Origin: Phenylobacterium sp. CCH9-H3
GTDB taxonomy: Bacteria; Pseudomonadota; Alphaproteobacteria; Caulobacterales; Caulobacteraceae
DNA: 19,686 nucleotides
Direction of reading: 5' to 3'
NCBI RefSeq assembly: GCF_001557235.1
Contig: NZ_LSJI01000298.1
Location: forward strand, 1 to 19,686
Part shown: piece after piece, positions 6,095 through 13,639 of the stretch
Numbering within the stretch: the first letter of the stretch is position 1
How the letters are laid out: every line of letters starts with the position of its first letter
Translations under genes and position numbers: made by a program
Notes under the pieces: model-generated
Seen by the model: the letters and a program-made list of their open reading frames with translations, nothing else
Database searches by the model: none
What the model was told of the DNA's origin: nothing

Positions 6095-7261
6095 ATGATC
6101 TCGAACCACGGCCCCAACATGGAGTTCGGCCTCGGCGAGGCCGCCGACGCCATCCGCGACACCACCGCCCGCTTCGCCGCCGAACGGATCGCGCCGCTGG
6201 CCGCCGAGGTGGACGCCACGAACACCTTCCCTCGCGCCCTCTGGCCCCAGATGGGCGAACTGGGGCTGCACGGCATCACCGTCGAGGAGGAGTTCGGGGG
6301 CCTGAACCTGGGCTATCTCGAACACGTGGTGGCCATGGAGGAGGTGTCCCGCGCCTCCGCCTCGGTGGGTCTGAGCTACGGCGCCCACTCGAACCTCTGC
6401 GTGAACCAGATCCGCCGCTGGGGCACGCCCGAGCAGAAGCGGCGCTACCTGCCCAAGCTGATCAGCGGCGAGGACGTGGGGTCGCTGGCCATGAGCGAGG
6501 CCGGCAGCGGGTCGGACGTCGTCTCCATGCGGCTGAAGGCCGAGAAGCGCGGCGACCGCTACGTCCTGAACGGTACGAAGTTCTGGATCACCAACGCACC
6601 CCACGCCGACACCCTGGTGGTCTACGCCAAGACCTCGCCGGACGAGGCGTCGCGGGGCATCACCACCTTCCTGATCGAGAAGGGATTCAAGGGCTTCAGC
6701 GTCTCGAACAAGCTGGACAAGATGGGCATGCGCGGGTCCGACACCGCCGAGCTGGTGTTCGAGGACTGCGAAGTGCCGGAGGAGAACGTCATGGGCCCCG
6801 TCGGCGGCGGCGCGGGCGTGCTGATGAGCGGGCTGGACTACGAGCGGACGGTGCTGTCCGGCGGACCGCTGGGCATCATGCAGGCCTGCCTCGACATCGT
6901 CCTGCCCTACGTCCGCGAGCGTAAGCAGTTCGGCAAGCCGATCGGCTCGTTCCAGCTCATGCAGGGCAAGGTGGCCGACATGTATGTCGCGCTGAACTCG
7001 GCGCGGGCTTACGTCTACGCTGTGGCGAGGGCCTGCGACGCGGGCCAGACCACGCGGTTCGATGCGGCGGGGGCGATCCTGATGGCGAGCGAGAACGCCG
7101 TAAAGGTGGCGCTGGAAGCGATCCAGGCCCTGGGCGGCGCCGGCTACACCAAGGAATATCCGGTGGAGCGCCTGCTCCGCGACGCCAAGCTCTACGACAT
7201 CGGCGCCGGCACCAACGAGATCCGGCGCTTCCTGATCGGCCGGGAGCTCGTGGGCGGATGA
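6095..7261 (+). CDS. ivd: Isovaleryl-CoA dehydrogenase
   Basis: A 388-residue FAD-dependent acyl-CoA dehydrogenase. It oxidises isovaleryl-CoA to 3-methylcrotonyl-CoA in leucine breakdown and passes electrons to electron-transfer flavoprotein. Three domains are visible: N-terminal helices, a beta domain with [15 protein letters not shown] (131-145) and [18 protein letters not shown], and C-terminal helices with [23 protein letters not shown] and [20 protein letters not shown]. The catalytic base in isovaleryl-CoA dehydrogenases lies in the helix before LSGGPLG; here it is Glu250 in [14 protein letters not shown]. The absence of Glu in the usual C-terminal position of other family members (here GAGTNEI) supports this subfamily. 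The start at 6095 fits the usual N-terminus; ATG 6119 is an alternative. The stop overlaps the next start as ATGA (7258-7261), indicating coupled translation. The methylcrotonyl-CoA carboxylase genes that often accompany ivd are not adjacent here. Confidence 0.92.
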   Translation: MISNHGPNMEFGLGEAADAIRDTTARFAAERIAPLAAEVDATNTFPRALWPQMGELGLHGITVEEEFGGLNLGYLEHVVAMEEVSRASASVGLSYGAHSNLCVNQIRRWGTPEQKRRYLPKLISGEDVGSLAMSEAGSGSDVVSMRLKAEKRGDRYVLNGTKFWITNAPHADTLVVYAKTSPDEASRGITTFLIEKGFKGFSVSNKLDKMGMRGSDTAELVFEDCEVPEENVMGPVGGGAGVLMSGLDYERTVLSGGPLGIMQACLDIVLPYVRERKQFGKPIGSFQLMQGKVADMYVALNSARAYVYAVARACDAGQTTRFDAAGAILMASENAVKVALEAIQALGGAGYTKEYPVERLLRDAKLYDIGAGTNEIRRFLIGRELVGG

Positions 7262-7662
7262 AGGCGGCGGGGGCGCTGATCGTGATGCTGGGCCTGGCCG
7301 GGTGCGCGAGCGCGGCCCGGCCCCTGGCGTGCCCCGCTGGCCAGGCCCCGCTCCGCACCGCCCAGCTGTTCTTTGGCGCCAAGGGCCCCGCGCCGCTCGA
7401 CGAGCGGGCGCTGCGCCGGTTCGTGGACCAGGAGGTCACGCCGCGCTTCCCCGACGGCGTCACGGTCGTGGACGGTGGCGGACAGTGGAAAGGCTCGGAG
7501 AACCGCCTGATCCGCGAGGCCTCGAAGGTGGTGCTGGTGGTGCTGCCGACCACGGGCGACGGTGGCGGGGCCAAGGTCGAGGCGGTGCGCGCCGCCTATC
7601 GCACCAAATTCAAGCAGGAGCCCGTCGTGGTCCTGCCGCCTCCGGGCTGCGACGCGCTGTAG
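7258..7662 (+). CDS. DUF3574 family lipoprotein
   Basis: A 134-residue protein with a lipoprotein signal peptide: [16 protein letters not shown], lipobox LAGC with the lipidated Cys16. The mature part matches the DUF3574 pattern: QLFFGAKGP, then [23 protein letters not shown], then [12 protein letters not shown] and a terminal [14 protein letters not shown]. The function of the family is unknown; a periplasmic, membrane-anchored protein is expected. Its start overlaps the stop of isovaleryl-CoA dehydrogenase by four bases, so it is probably translated from the same mRNA, though no functional link to leucine catabolism is evident. Confidence 0.85.
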   Translation: MKAAGALIVMLGLAGCASAARPLACPAGQAPLRTAQLFFGAKGPAPLDERALRRFVDQEVTPRFPDGVTVVDGGGQWKGSENRLIREASKVVLVVLPTTGDGGGAKVEAVRAAYRTKFKQEPVVVLPPPGCDAL

Positions 7663-7786
7663 GGCGCATGGCGCCTCGCGGGCGCCGATACCCGGCGCTA
7701 TGGTCCCCCGCGGGGGCAGGGCGCTGGCTGGCGAGGCCAGAATCGCGTCTCACGTCTCCTGTGTCGTCGAAGATGGAGTCCGTGAG

Positions 7787-9367
7787 ATGAAAACCTGGGG
7801 CCTGCCGATCGCGCTTGCGGCGCTGATGCTGACCACGGCGGCCGACGCCGCCAGCCTTCCGGCGCTGAAGAAGCAGGCCGTGGCCGGCGTGCAGGCCCGC
7901 GCGAAGCTGGCCCAGCAGATGAACGACAAGATCTTCAGCTTCGGCGAGCTGGCGTTCCAGGAAGTCGAGACCTCGAAGTACATCACCGAGGTCCTGGAGA
8001 AGAACGGCTTCACCGTGACCCGCGGCGTCGCCGGCCTGCCCACGGGCTGGGTCGCGACCTGGACGAACAAGACCGGCGGCCCGGTCATCGCCCTGGGCTC
8101 GGACATCGACGGCATCCCCAAGGCCTCGCAGACCCCGGGCATCCCCTGGCGCAAGCCGATGGTCGAGGGCGCGCCCGGCCATGGGGAAGGCCACAACTCC
8201 GGCAATGCGGTGAACGTCGTGGCCGCCCTGGCGGTCAAGGACCTGATGGAGAAGGAGGGCATCGCGGGAACGCTGATGCTCTGGCCGGGGGTCGCCGAGG
8301 AACTGGTGGCCGGCAAGGCGTTCATGGTCCGCGAGGGCGTGTTCAAGAACGTCGATGCGGTGCTGTTCACCCACGTGGGCGACAACCTCGCCACCACCTG
8401 GGGCAAGCCTTCGGGCACCGGCCTGGTCTCGGTGGAATACGCCTTCCGCGGCGCCAGCGCCCACTCGGCGGGCAAGCCCTGGATGGGCCGCTCGGCGCTG
8501 GATGCGGTGTCGCTGATGAACATCGGCTGGGAATTCCGCCGCGAGCACATCCGGCCGGAGCAGCGGTCGCACTATGTGATCACCGACGGCGGCGACCAGC
8601 CCAACGTCGTGCCGCAGGTGGCCAAGGTCTGGTATTTCTTCCGCGAGCAGGACTTCAAGCGGATCTCCGACCTCTACGCCGTCGGCAACAAGATCGCCGA
8701 CGGCGCCGCCATGATGACCGACACCACGGTCGAGCGACGGATCCTGGGCACGGCCGCCCCGCGCCACTTCAACAAGCCGATGGCCGAGGCCGCCTACGCC
8801 AACATCCAGGCCGTGGGCCTGCCCAAGTGGACCGCCGACCAGCAGGCCTTCGCCAAGGCCGTCCAGAAGGAGGTCGGCGCCGACAAGCAGGACGGGCTGT
8901 CCACCGAACTCAAGAAGCTGGAGCCCCCGGTCGAGAAGCCGGAGAGCGGCGGCTCGGACGACATCGGCGACATCTCCTGGACCGTGCCGACCATCACCGT
9001 GAACTATCCGTCCAACATCCCGGGACTCGCGGGCCACAGCTGGATGAACGCCATCTCGATGGCGACGCCCATCGCCCACGACGGCGTGGTGGCCGGCGCC
9101 AAGGTCATCGCCATGACCACCCTGGACCTGCTCACCCGGCCGGAGCTGCGCGCCGCCGCCAAGGACTACTTCGTCAAGGTCCAGAACAAAGACGAGCGCT
9201 ACGTGCCGATGATCACGCCCAGCGACAAGCCGGCCATCGAGCTCAATGCGGACATGATGGCTCAATTCCGCCCGGCCATGCGTGCGCAGTACTACGACGA
9301 GACGAAGTATCCGACCTACCTCGACCAGCTGGGCGTCAAATGGCCGACCCTGGAGCGGCCGAAATAG
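7787..9367 (+). CDS. Exported M20-family amidohydrolase (AbgB-like)
   Basis: 526 residues from ATG 7787, which follows a GGAGT-type ribosome-binding site. The N-terminus is a Sec signal peptide ending near AADA-ASLP (about residue 21), so it acts in the periplasm. The fold is that of M20 zinc peptidases with a dimerisation lid. Metal-site segments are SDIDG (105-109), GHGEGHNSGNAV (131-142), GVAEELVAGKAF with Glu171/Glu172, and THVGDN (His196); the lid starts around ASAHSAGKPWMGRSALDAV. The sequence resembles p-aminobenzoyl-glutamate hydrolase subunit B and related amide hydrolases that split acyl-amino acids. The usual HxCGH motif appears as HGEGH, with Glu134 in place of the metal-binding Cys. 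Substrate unknown. The 124-base region upstream holds the palindrome CCCCCGCGGGGG (7705-7716) and no clear promoter. Confidence 0.88.
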   Translation: MKTWGLPIALAALMLTTAADAASLPALKKQAVAGVQARAKLAQQMNDKIFSFGELAFQEVETSKYITEVLEKNGFTVTRGVAGLPTGWVATWTNKTGGPVIALGSDIDGIPKASQTPGIPWRKPMVEGAPGHGEGHNSGNAVNVVAALAVKDLMEKEGIAGTLMLWPGVAEELVAGKAFMVREGVFKNVDAVLFTHVGDNLATTWGKPSGTGLVSVEYAFRGASAHSAGKPWMGRSALDAVSLMNIGWEFRREHIRPEQRSHYVITDGGDQPNVVPQVAKVWYFFREQDFKRISDLYAVGNKIADGAAMMTDTTVERRILGTAAPRHFNKPMAEAAYANIQAVGLPKWTADQQAFAKAVQKEVGADKQDGLSTELKKLEPPVEKPESGGSDDIGDISWTVPTITVNYPSNIPGLAGHSWMNAISMATPIAHDGVVAGAKVIAMTTLDLLTRPELRAAAKDYFVKVQNKDERYVPMITPSDKPAIELNADMMAQFRPAMRAQYYDETKYPTYLDQLGVKWPTLERPK

Positions 9368-9434
9368 CGGCAGGCGGCGCAGCTTCCAGTCTCGGCCGAA
9401 TTATTCCCGCAACCGGGGAGTGAGCTTGCCAAGC

Positions 9435-9464
9435 CAGGCCGCGGGGCCTGAAGTCCGCGGCCTG
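9435..9464. repeat. 10-bp inverted repeat between the amidohydrolase and RTX genes
   Basis: CAGGCCGCGG (9435-9444) and CCGCGGCCTG (9455-9464) are perfect reverse complements with a 10-base spacer. It has no T-run on the plus side, so it may be a weak terminator after the amidohydrolase or a leader hairpin of the RTX gene. Nothing else is evident in 9368-9519. Confidence 0.5.
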
Positions 9465-9519
9465 GGGGATCGGGCGTGGGCTCTGCACGCGCTCGTCGAG
9501 GTGTTGGGGGCTTCGGCGC

Positions 9520-11403
9520 GTGCCTACGGTCACGACCTTTGACGCGCTGCTGTCCGGCTATTCCTGGAACGGGGTGGGCGTCGCTGGCCGTCCGGTCTTC
9601 GTGACCTACTCCTTCGATGCGGTGGCCTCGCCAGCGTTCGCGGGCGTGTTCTCTCCGGCCTTCCTCGCCAGCTTCCAGCCGTTCAACGCCGCCGAGCAGG
9701 CCATTGCGCGCGCGGCGCTGGCGGCGTGGGCGGATGTCAGCGGCCTGACCTTCATCGAGGTCCCGGCCGGTCTGGGCGACATCCGCCTGGGCGCCTACGA
9801 CTTCGCCTTCGCCCCGTCGGACGCCGAGGACAGCCTGGGCTTCGCCTATACGCCGTTCGTGCTGGATTTCCCGAACGGCGCCTGGGAGGAGGAGTTCGGC
9901 GGCGACATCTTCATCGCCATCGGCCAGGTCGGCTTCGATGTGCTGGCCCACGAGATCGGTCACGCCATAGGCCTGAAGCACCCCTTCGAAGGCGACGTCA
10001 TCCTCGATCCGGCCTTCGACGACCTGATCCACACGGTGATGACCTACAATCCGCTGGGCGGGCCGGCGGCCGCGCTCGGGACGTTCGATATCCTGGCCGT
10101 CCAGCACCTTTATGGCGGACCCCTGACGGACGGGACCCAGGCGGCGTCCTGGTCGTGGGACGCGGCGAACCTGATCCTCACCCAGGCCGGATCCGCCGGC
10201 GCCGACACCCTGGCCGGCGTGGCGGTAGCCGACCGGATCGCCGCGGGCGACGGCGCGGACTACGTCATGACCCGCGGTGGCGGCGATACGATCGACGGCG
10301 GCGAGGGCGCCGATACGCTTGCAGGCGGATCGGGCCCCGACGCCCTGATCGGCGGCGGGGGCAATGACATCGTCGACGGCGACGACGGCGACGACGTGCT
10401 GGCCGGGGGACTTGGCGACGACGACCTCTGGGGCATGGACGGCGCGGACACCCTCACCGGAGACGACGGCCGCGACAGCCTGAATGGCGGGGCGGGCGCC
10501 AACCACCTCTCCGGTGGAGCCGGCGATGATCTGATCGTGGTGCGGGATGGCGCCAGCCGGATCGACGGCGGGGAAGGGTTTGACGTCGTGTGGCTCGTTC
10601 CGGTCAGCGCCGCCCCGACAATCCTGAGCTACGCCAGCCTTACCGCAGGCGGGGGGCGTTTTGTCGGCGTGGAGAGCGTAGGGCTGGCGGGCGACGTGGG
10701 TGCGGACACGCTGCTCGGCGGGGCGCTGCCCGATCTGCTCGTTGGCGACGCCGGGGCCGATTCCATCAGCGGCGACGATGGGAACGATGAGGTTTTCGGG
10801 GGAACGGGCGCGGACACCGTCCTGGGCGGCGCCGGCGCGGACACGGTGTCGGGCGGCGAGGGGGCGAACTACCTCCGCGGCGATGAGGGCGATGACAGCC
10901 TGCTGGGCGGCGGCGGGTTCGACGACATCCACGGCAACGTCGGCGACGACACCGCCTCGGGCGGCGCGGGCGACGACTGGGTGGTCGGCGGCAAGGACCC
11001 CGACCGGCTGGCGGGCGACGAGGGCTCCGACATCGTCTACGGCAACCTGGGCGCTGACACCTGCGAGGGCGGCGCCGGCGATGACCTGATCCGCGGGGGG
11101 CAGCAGGACGACCTGATCTCGGGTGGGGCGGGGAACGACTGGCTCTCGGGCGATCGGGACAACGACACGCTCGCCGGGGGCGCGGGCGCCGACGTGTTCC
11201 ACACCTTCGGGGATGCCGGGATCGATCGGGTCACCGACTTCAGCCTCGCCGACGGCGACAGGGTGCAGCTGGATCCCGGCACGGCCTACACGGTGGCCCA
11301 GGCGGGCGCGGACACGGTGATCTCCATGATGGGCGGCGGCCAGATGACCCTTGTGGGCGTCAGCCTCGCGACCCTGACGCCCGGCTGGATCTTCGGCGCC
11401 TAG
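9520..11403 (+). CDS. RTX-repeat secreted metalloprotease, serralysin-like (peptidase M10)
   Basis: 627 residues from GTG 9520; no earlier in-frame ATG exists and GGGGGC lies nine bases upstream. There is no signal peptide, as expected for type I secretion. Residues about 25-205 form a metzincin domain with the zinc motif HEIGHAIGLKHP (His144, Glu145, His148, His154) and the Met-turn VMTYNP (Met174, Tyr176). Two blocks of Ca2+-binding nonapeptides (GGxGxDxxx) follow, at about 226-357 and 394-560, separated by a divergent stretch. The C-terminus has GIDRVTDFSLADGDRVQLD and ends in hydrophobic LTPGWIFGA, a plausible secretion signal region. The protein probably degrades proteins outside the cell; Ca2+ drives folding after export. 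No ABC transporter or membrane-fusion partner is next to it, and no protease inhibitor gene is seen. Its stop overlaps that of the opposite gene. Confidence 0.9.
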   Translation: MPTVTTFDALLSGYSWNGVGVAGRPVFVTYSFDAVASPAFAGVFSPAFLASFQPFNAAEQAIARAALAAWADVSGLTFIEVPAGLGDIRLGAYDFAFAPSDAEDSLGFAYTPFVLDFPNGAWEEEFGGDIFIAIGQVGFDVLAHEIGHAIGLKHPFEGDVILDPAFDDLIHTVMTYNPLGGPAAALGTFDILAVQHLYGGPLTDGTQAASWSWDAANLILTQAGSAGADTLAGVAVADRIAAGDGADYVMTRGGGDTIDGGEGADTLAGGSGPDALIGGGGNDIVDGDDGDDVLAGGLGDDDLWGMDGADTLTGDDGRDSLNGGAGANHLSGGAGDDLIVVRDGASRIDGGEGFDVVWLVPVSAAPTILSYASLTAGGGRFVGVESVGLAGDVGADTLLGGALPDLLVGDAGADSISGDDGNDEVFGGTGADTVLGGAGADTVSGGEGANYLRGDEGDDSLLGGGGFDDIHGNVGDDTASGGAGDDWVVGGKDPDRLAGDEGSDIVYGNLGADTCEGGAGDDLIRGGQQDDLISGGAGNDWLSGDRDNDTLAGGAGADVFHTFGDAGIDRVTDFSLADGDRVQLDPGTAYTVAQAGADTVISMMGGGQMTLVGVSLATLTPGWIFGA

Positions 11404-12671
11404 TTCGCTGCGGCGGCGCTCGGCGCGCGCGCCTTGAGCATCCGCTGCGGCTTCCACTGGACCAGCGAGCGCCACGCCCATTCGAAGGGGCCGTAGTGGA
11501 AGTGGTCCAGCCACAGGCGGCTCCAGATCAGTAGGAACGCCCAGACCCCCGCCACCACCCACAGGAGTTCCGCGCGGGACAGCTCGCCATAGAGGCCGAA
11601 GCCATAGCCGCAGAAGAGGGTGCTCGTGATGATCGACGTGCCGATGTAGTTGCTGAACGCCATCCGTCCGGCGGCCGCGAACAGGTCCGTCAGCGCCTTG
11701 AACAGACCCGCGCGCACCATCAGCAGGACGACCGCGGCGTGGGCGAGGCCGATGAAGGGGCGGGTCGTCTGCTGCCACACCTCGCGCTCGTGCAGGACCA
11801 GCGGGTCGAAGCCCGACTGGGCGACGCCTGCCGCGAGCCAGGCGGTGAAAGGGACGCAGATCAGATAGCCGAACCCGAGCAGCGCCACATAGGCGCGCGT
11901 GGACCACCCCAGGGTGAAGAAGCCCAGGCGGAAGAGGGCCATGCCCACGAACATCTGGCCCAGGGCCTCGGGGAACATCTCGGTCGGCAGGAGCACGAGG
12001 TAGAACAGCATGACCATGTTGGCCCGCGCCTGCAGGGCCGAGAGGAAGTCGCCGCCGAAGCCCGCGAGCTCGAGCGCCTTGGCCTCCGGCGGCGCCTGGA
12101 CCGCCATGGACGCCTGCCGCCAGGCCTTGACCGCGTCCGCGGGCGCGCCGGGCGCCGTGGCGGCGGCGTGCAGGGCTTCCAGCGCCCCGGCCTGCCAGAC
12201 GTTCTTGCCCAGCAGCGCGAGGAGGATCGTAGAGCCGATGATCAGTTGGGTGCGGGCCGGCAGCTTGCGGAACGGGAAGATCAGCAGCCCCGCCAGGGCG
12301 TAGACCACGAGGACGTCGCCGAACCAGAACAGGAAGGCGTGGGCCAGGCCAAAAAGCAGCATCCAGCCCATGCGCCGGTAGTGGGTCGCCGCGGGCGACA
12401 GGCCCGGTCCACCCTCGGCCCGTTCGGCGATCAGCACGGTCGAGGCCCCGAACAGCATCGTGAACAGCGCCCGCATCTTGCCGTCGGTCAGGACGTTGTT
12501 GATCGCCCACATCCAGAAGTCGGCCCCGGTCGATCCGCCGGCGTAGGTGGGGTTGATGTAGGCGAACGAGGGCAGGCCCATGCCCACGATGTTCATCAGC
12601 AGGATCCCGAGCACCGCCATGCCGCGGACCGCGTCGATGGACAGGTGCCGCTCGGCGCTGGCGCTGGTCAT
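11400..12671 (-). CDS. DUF418 (YeiB-type) polytopic membrane protein
   Basis: 423 residues. The N-terminus RHLSIDAVRGMAVLGILLMNI is the typical opening of DUF418 proteins, and the C-terminal DUF418 region carries AAGRMAFSNYIGTSIITSTLF and the FWRxWL-like segment LIWSRLWLDHFHYGPFEWAWRSL near the end. About eight to ten hydrophobic helices predict an inner-membrane protein; an insertion around 155-215 is rich in Ala and charged residues. The family is related to acyltransferase-3-like membrane proteins but has no established reaction. The ATG is preceded by GGGGGAAA on the minus strand (plus positions 12676-12683). It is divergent from the TetR gene across about 100 bases, which makes it a possible target of that regulator, but no clear operator supports this. 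Confidence 0.88.
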   Translation of the reverse strand: MTSASAERHLSIDAVRGMAVLGILLMNIVGMGLPSFAYINPTYAGGSTGADFWMWAINNVLTDGKMRALFTMLFGASTVLIAERAEGGPGLSPAATHYRRMGWMLLFGLAHAFLFWFGDVLVVYALAGLLIFPFRKLPARTQLIIGSTILLALLGKNVWQAGALEALHAAATAPGAPADAVKAWRQASMAVQAPPEAKALELAGFGGDFLSALQARANMVMLFYLVLLPTEMFPEALGQMFVGMALFRLGFFTLGWSTRAYVALLGFGYLICVPFTAWLAAGVAQSGFDPLVLHEREVWQQTTRPFIGLAHAAVVLLMVRAGLFKALTDLFAAAGRMAFSNYIGTSIITSTLFCGYGFGLYGELSRAELLWVVAGVWAFLLIWSRLWLDHFHYGPFEWAWRSLVQWKPQRMLKARAPSAAAAN

Positions 12672-12695
12672 CCGTTTCCCCCGATCATTGTTATC

Positions 12696-12724
12696 AAGCT
12701 TGGCCCGCTCGCGCCGACTGTCAA
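12696..12724 (-). promoter_or_regulatory. Candidate promoter of the DUF418 gene
   Basis: On the minus strand a consensus -35 TTGACA (plus 12719-12724) is followed after 17 bases by AAGCTT (12696-12701), a poor -10. The distance to the DUF418 start codon is suitable. Suggested by the -35 box only. Confidence 0.3.
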
Positions 12725-12772
12725 CGCGGGCAAACAGTGCTAGCGGGTAGCCTTGGCGTAGCGGGGAGGGCG

Positions 12773-13465
12773 ATGGCGCGCGCGGACGGACAGGCGGGAG
12801 GGGCGCTGCGGGGACGCCGGCGCAAGGGGCAGGGGCCCGACCTGCGCCAGTCGATCCTGGATGCCGCCGAGGCCCTGTTCTCGAAGCATGGCTTCTACGG
12901 GGTGACCGTGCGCCAGGTCGCCGCCGAGGCCGGCGTCGACACCGCCCTGATCCACTACTACTTCGGCGCCAAGCGCGAGCTGTTCGACAGCGTCTTCGCC
13001 CGCCGCGCCGAGATCCTGAACGATGCGCGTCTGGAGGCGATGCGGGCCTACGTCGAGGCCCACAAGGGTGCGATGAGCGCCGAGGGGATCATCGAGGCCT
13101 TTATCGATCCGCTGATCGAACTGTCGCTGACCAATGACGAGGGCTGGAAGAACTACTTCCGCCTGGTGGCCCTGGTGAACAACACGCCCGCCTGGGGCGG
13201 CGAGACCATGCACCGCTTCTTCGACCCGGTCGTCCATCAGCTGGTGGACACGCTGAAGACGGCTCTGCCGGACGCCGAACTGCGCGACCTCTACTGGGCC
13301 TATCAGTTCCTGACGGGCGCCATGATGCTGGCGCTGTCCGAAACAGGTCGGATCGACCAGTTGTCAGACGGATTGTGCCGGTCCACGGATCTCGAGGCGG
13401 TGCGGGCGCGGCTCTACGCCTGGTGCGCGGCCGGCCTGGAAGAGGTTGTCCGCCGGCGGCGGTAG
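12773..13465 (+). CDS. TetR/AcrR family transcriptional regulator
   Basis: 230 residues from ATG 12773, which follows GGGGAGGG directly. An N-terminal Arg-rich tail precedes the TetR DNA-binding domain (about 25-76): SILDAAEALFSKHGFYGVTVRQVAAEAGVDTALIHYYFGAKRELF, with the recognition helix around VDTALIHYYF. The C-terminal ligand domain (RRAEILNDARLEAM, then FIDPLIELS, NNTPAWGGETMHRFFDPVV) resembles the PsrA-like group of TetR proteins, which often sense fatty acids or acyl compounds; that is an inference. A GTG at 12737 would add 12 residues but lacks a good ribosome-binding site. It is divergent to DUF418 and 174 bases upstream of the TonB receptor gene in the same direction, whose leader holds a perfect inverted repeat; the receptor and transporter are its most likely targets. 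Confidence 0.92.
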   Translation: MARADGQAGGALRGRRRKGQGPDLRQSILDAAEALFSKHGFYGVTVRQVAAEAGVDTALIHYYFGAKRELFDSVFARRAEILNDARLEAMRAYVEAHKGAMSAEGIIEAFIDPLIELSLTNDEGWKNYFRLVALVNNTPAWGGETMHRFFDPVVHQLVDTLKTALPDAELRDLYWAYQFLTGAMMLALSETGRIDQLSDGLCRSTDLEAVRARLYAWCAAGLEEVVRRRR

Positions 13466-13501
13466 CCGGGACTGTGTCGCAAATTCATCAGTCGATTAAA
13501 A

Positions 13502-13528
13502 AGCGGCGCGCCCAAGCGTGACGCCGCT
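13502..13528 (+). terminator. GC-rich hairpin after the TetR gene
   Basis: AGCGGCG (13502-13508) pairs with CGCCGCT (13522-13528) around a 13-base loop, 37 bases after the TetR stop. There is no T-run. It may separate the TetR transcript from the receptor gene, or belong to the receptor leader. Confidence 0.35.
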
Positions 13529-13566
13529 GGCGCTTCGCGTCGGAATGTTCCAACACTCCCGCTTAA

Positions 13567-13582
13567 TTCACCTGGTGGTGAA
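13567..13582. promoter_or_regulatory. Inverted repeat upstream of the TonB receptor gene (possible operator)
   Basis: TTCACCTGGTGGTGAA is a perfect 6-4-6 inverted repeat, 57 bases before the receptor start codon. Its size is compatible with a TetR-family operator, and a TetR gene ends 101 bases upstream. It could also be a leader hairpin. No second copy was noticed near the TetR or DUF418 starts. Confidence 0.4.
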
Positions 13583-13639
13583 ATCGTTGATTCCAGGCGG
13601 CTCATGGGGAGCGGCCAAGGCGTCTTCGGGAGGAAATAC

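Noticed and set aside
7705..7716. CCCCCGCGGGGG palindrome as an operator
   Set aside because: Short pure-GC palindromes are expected in this base composition, and nothing else supports a site.
7610..9265. Long open frame on the minus strand opposite the amidohydrolase
   Set aside because: Composition is that of an antisense shadow in GC-rich DNA; the plus-strand gene has clear family motifs.
10200..11200. Regularly repeated DNA that might suggest a CRISPR or tandem array
   Set aside because: The periodicity is 27 bases and encodes GGxGxDxxx Ca2+-binding nonapeptides within one reading frame; repeats are degenerate and there are no spacers.
9316..12510. Open frame of about 1060 codons on the minus strand
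   Set aside because: It runs antisense through the RTX repeats and across part of the DUF418 gene. The translation is low-complexity and has no domain; GC-rich RTX repeats keep the opposite frame open.
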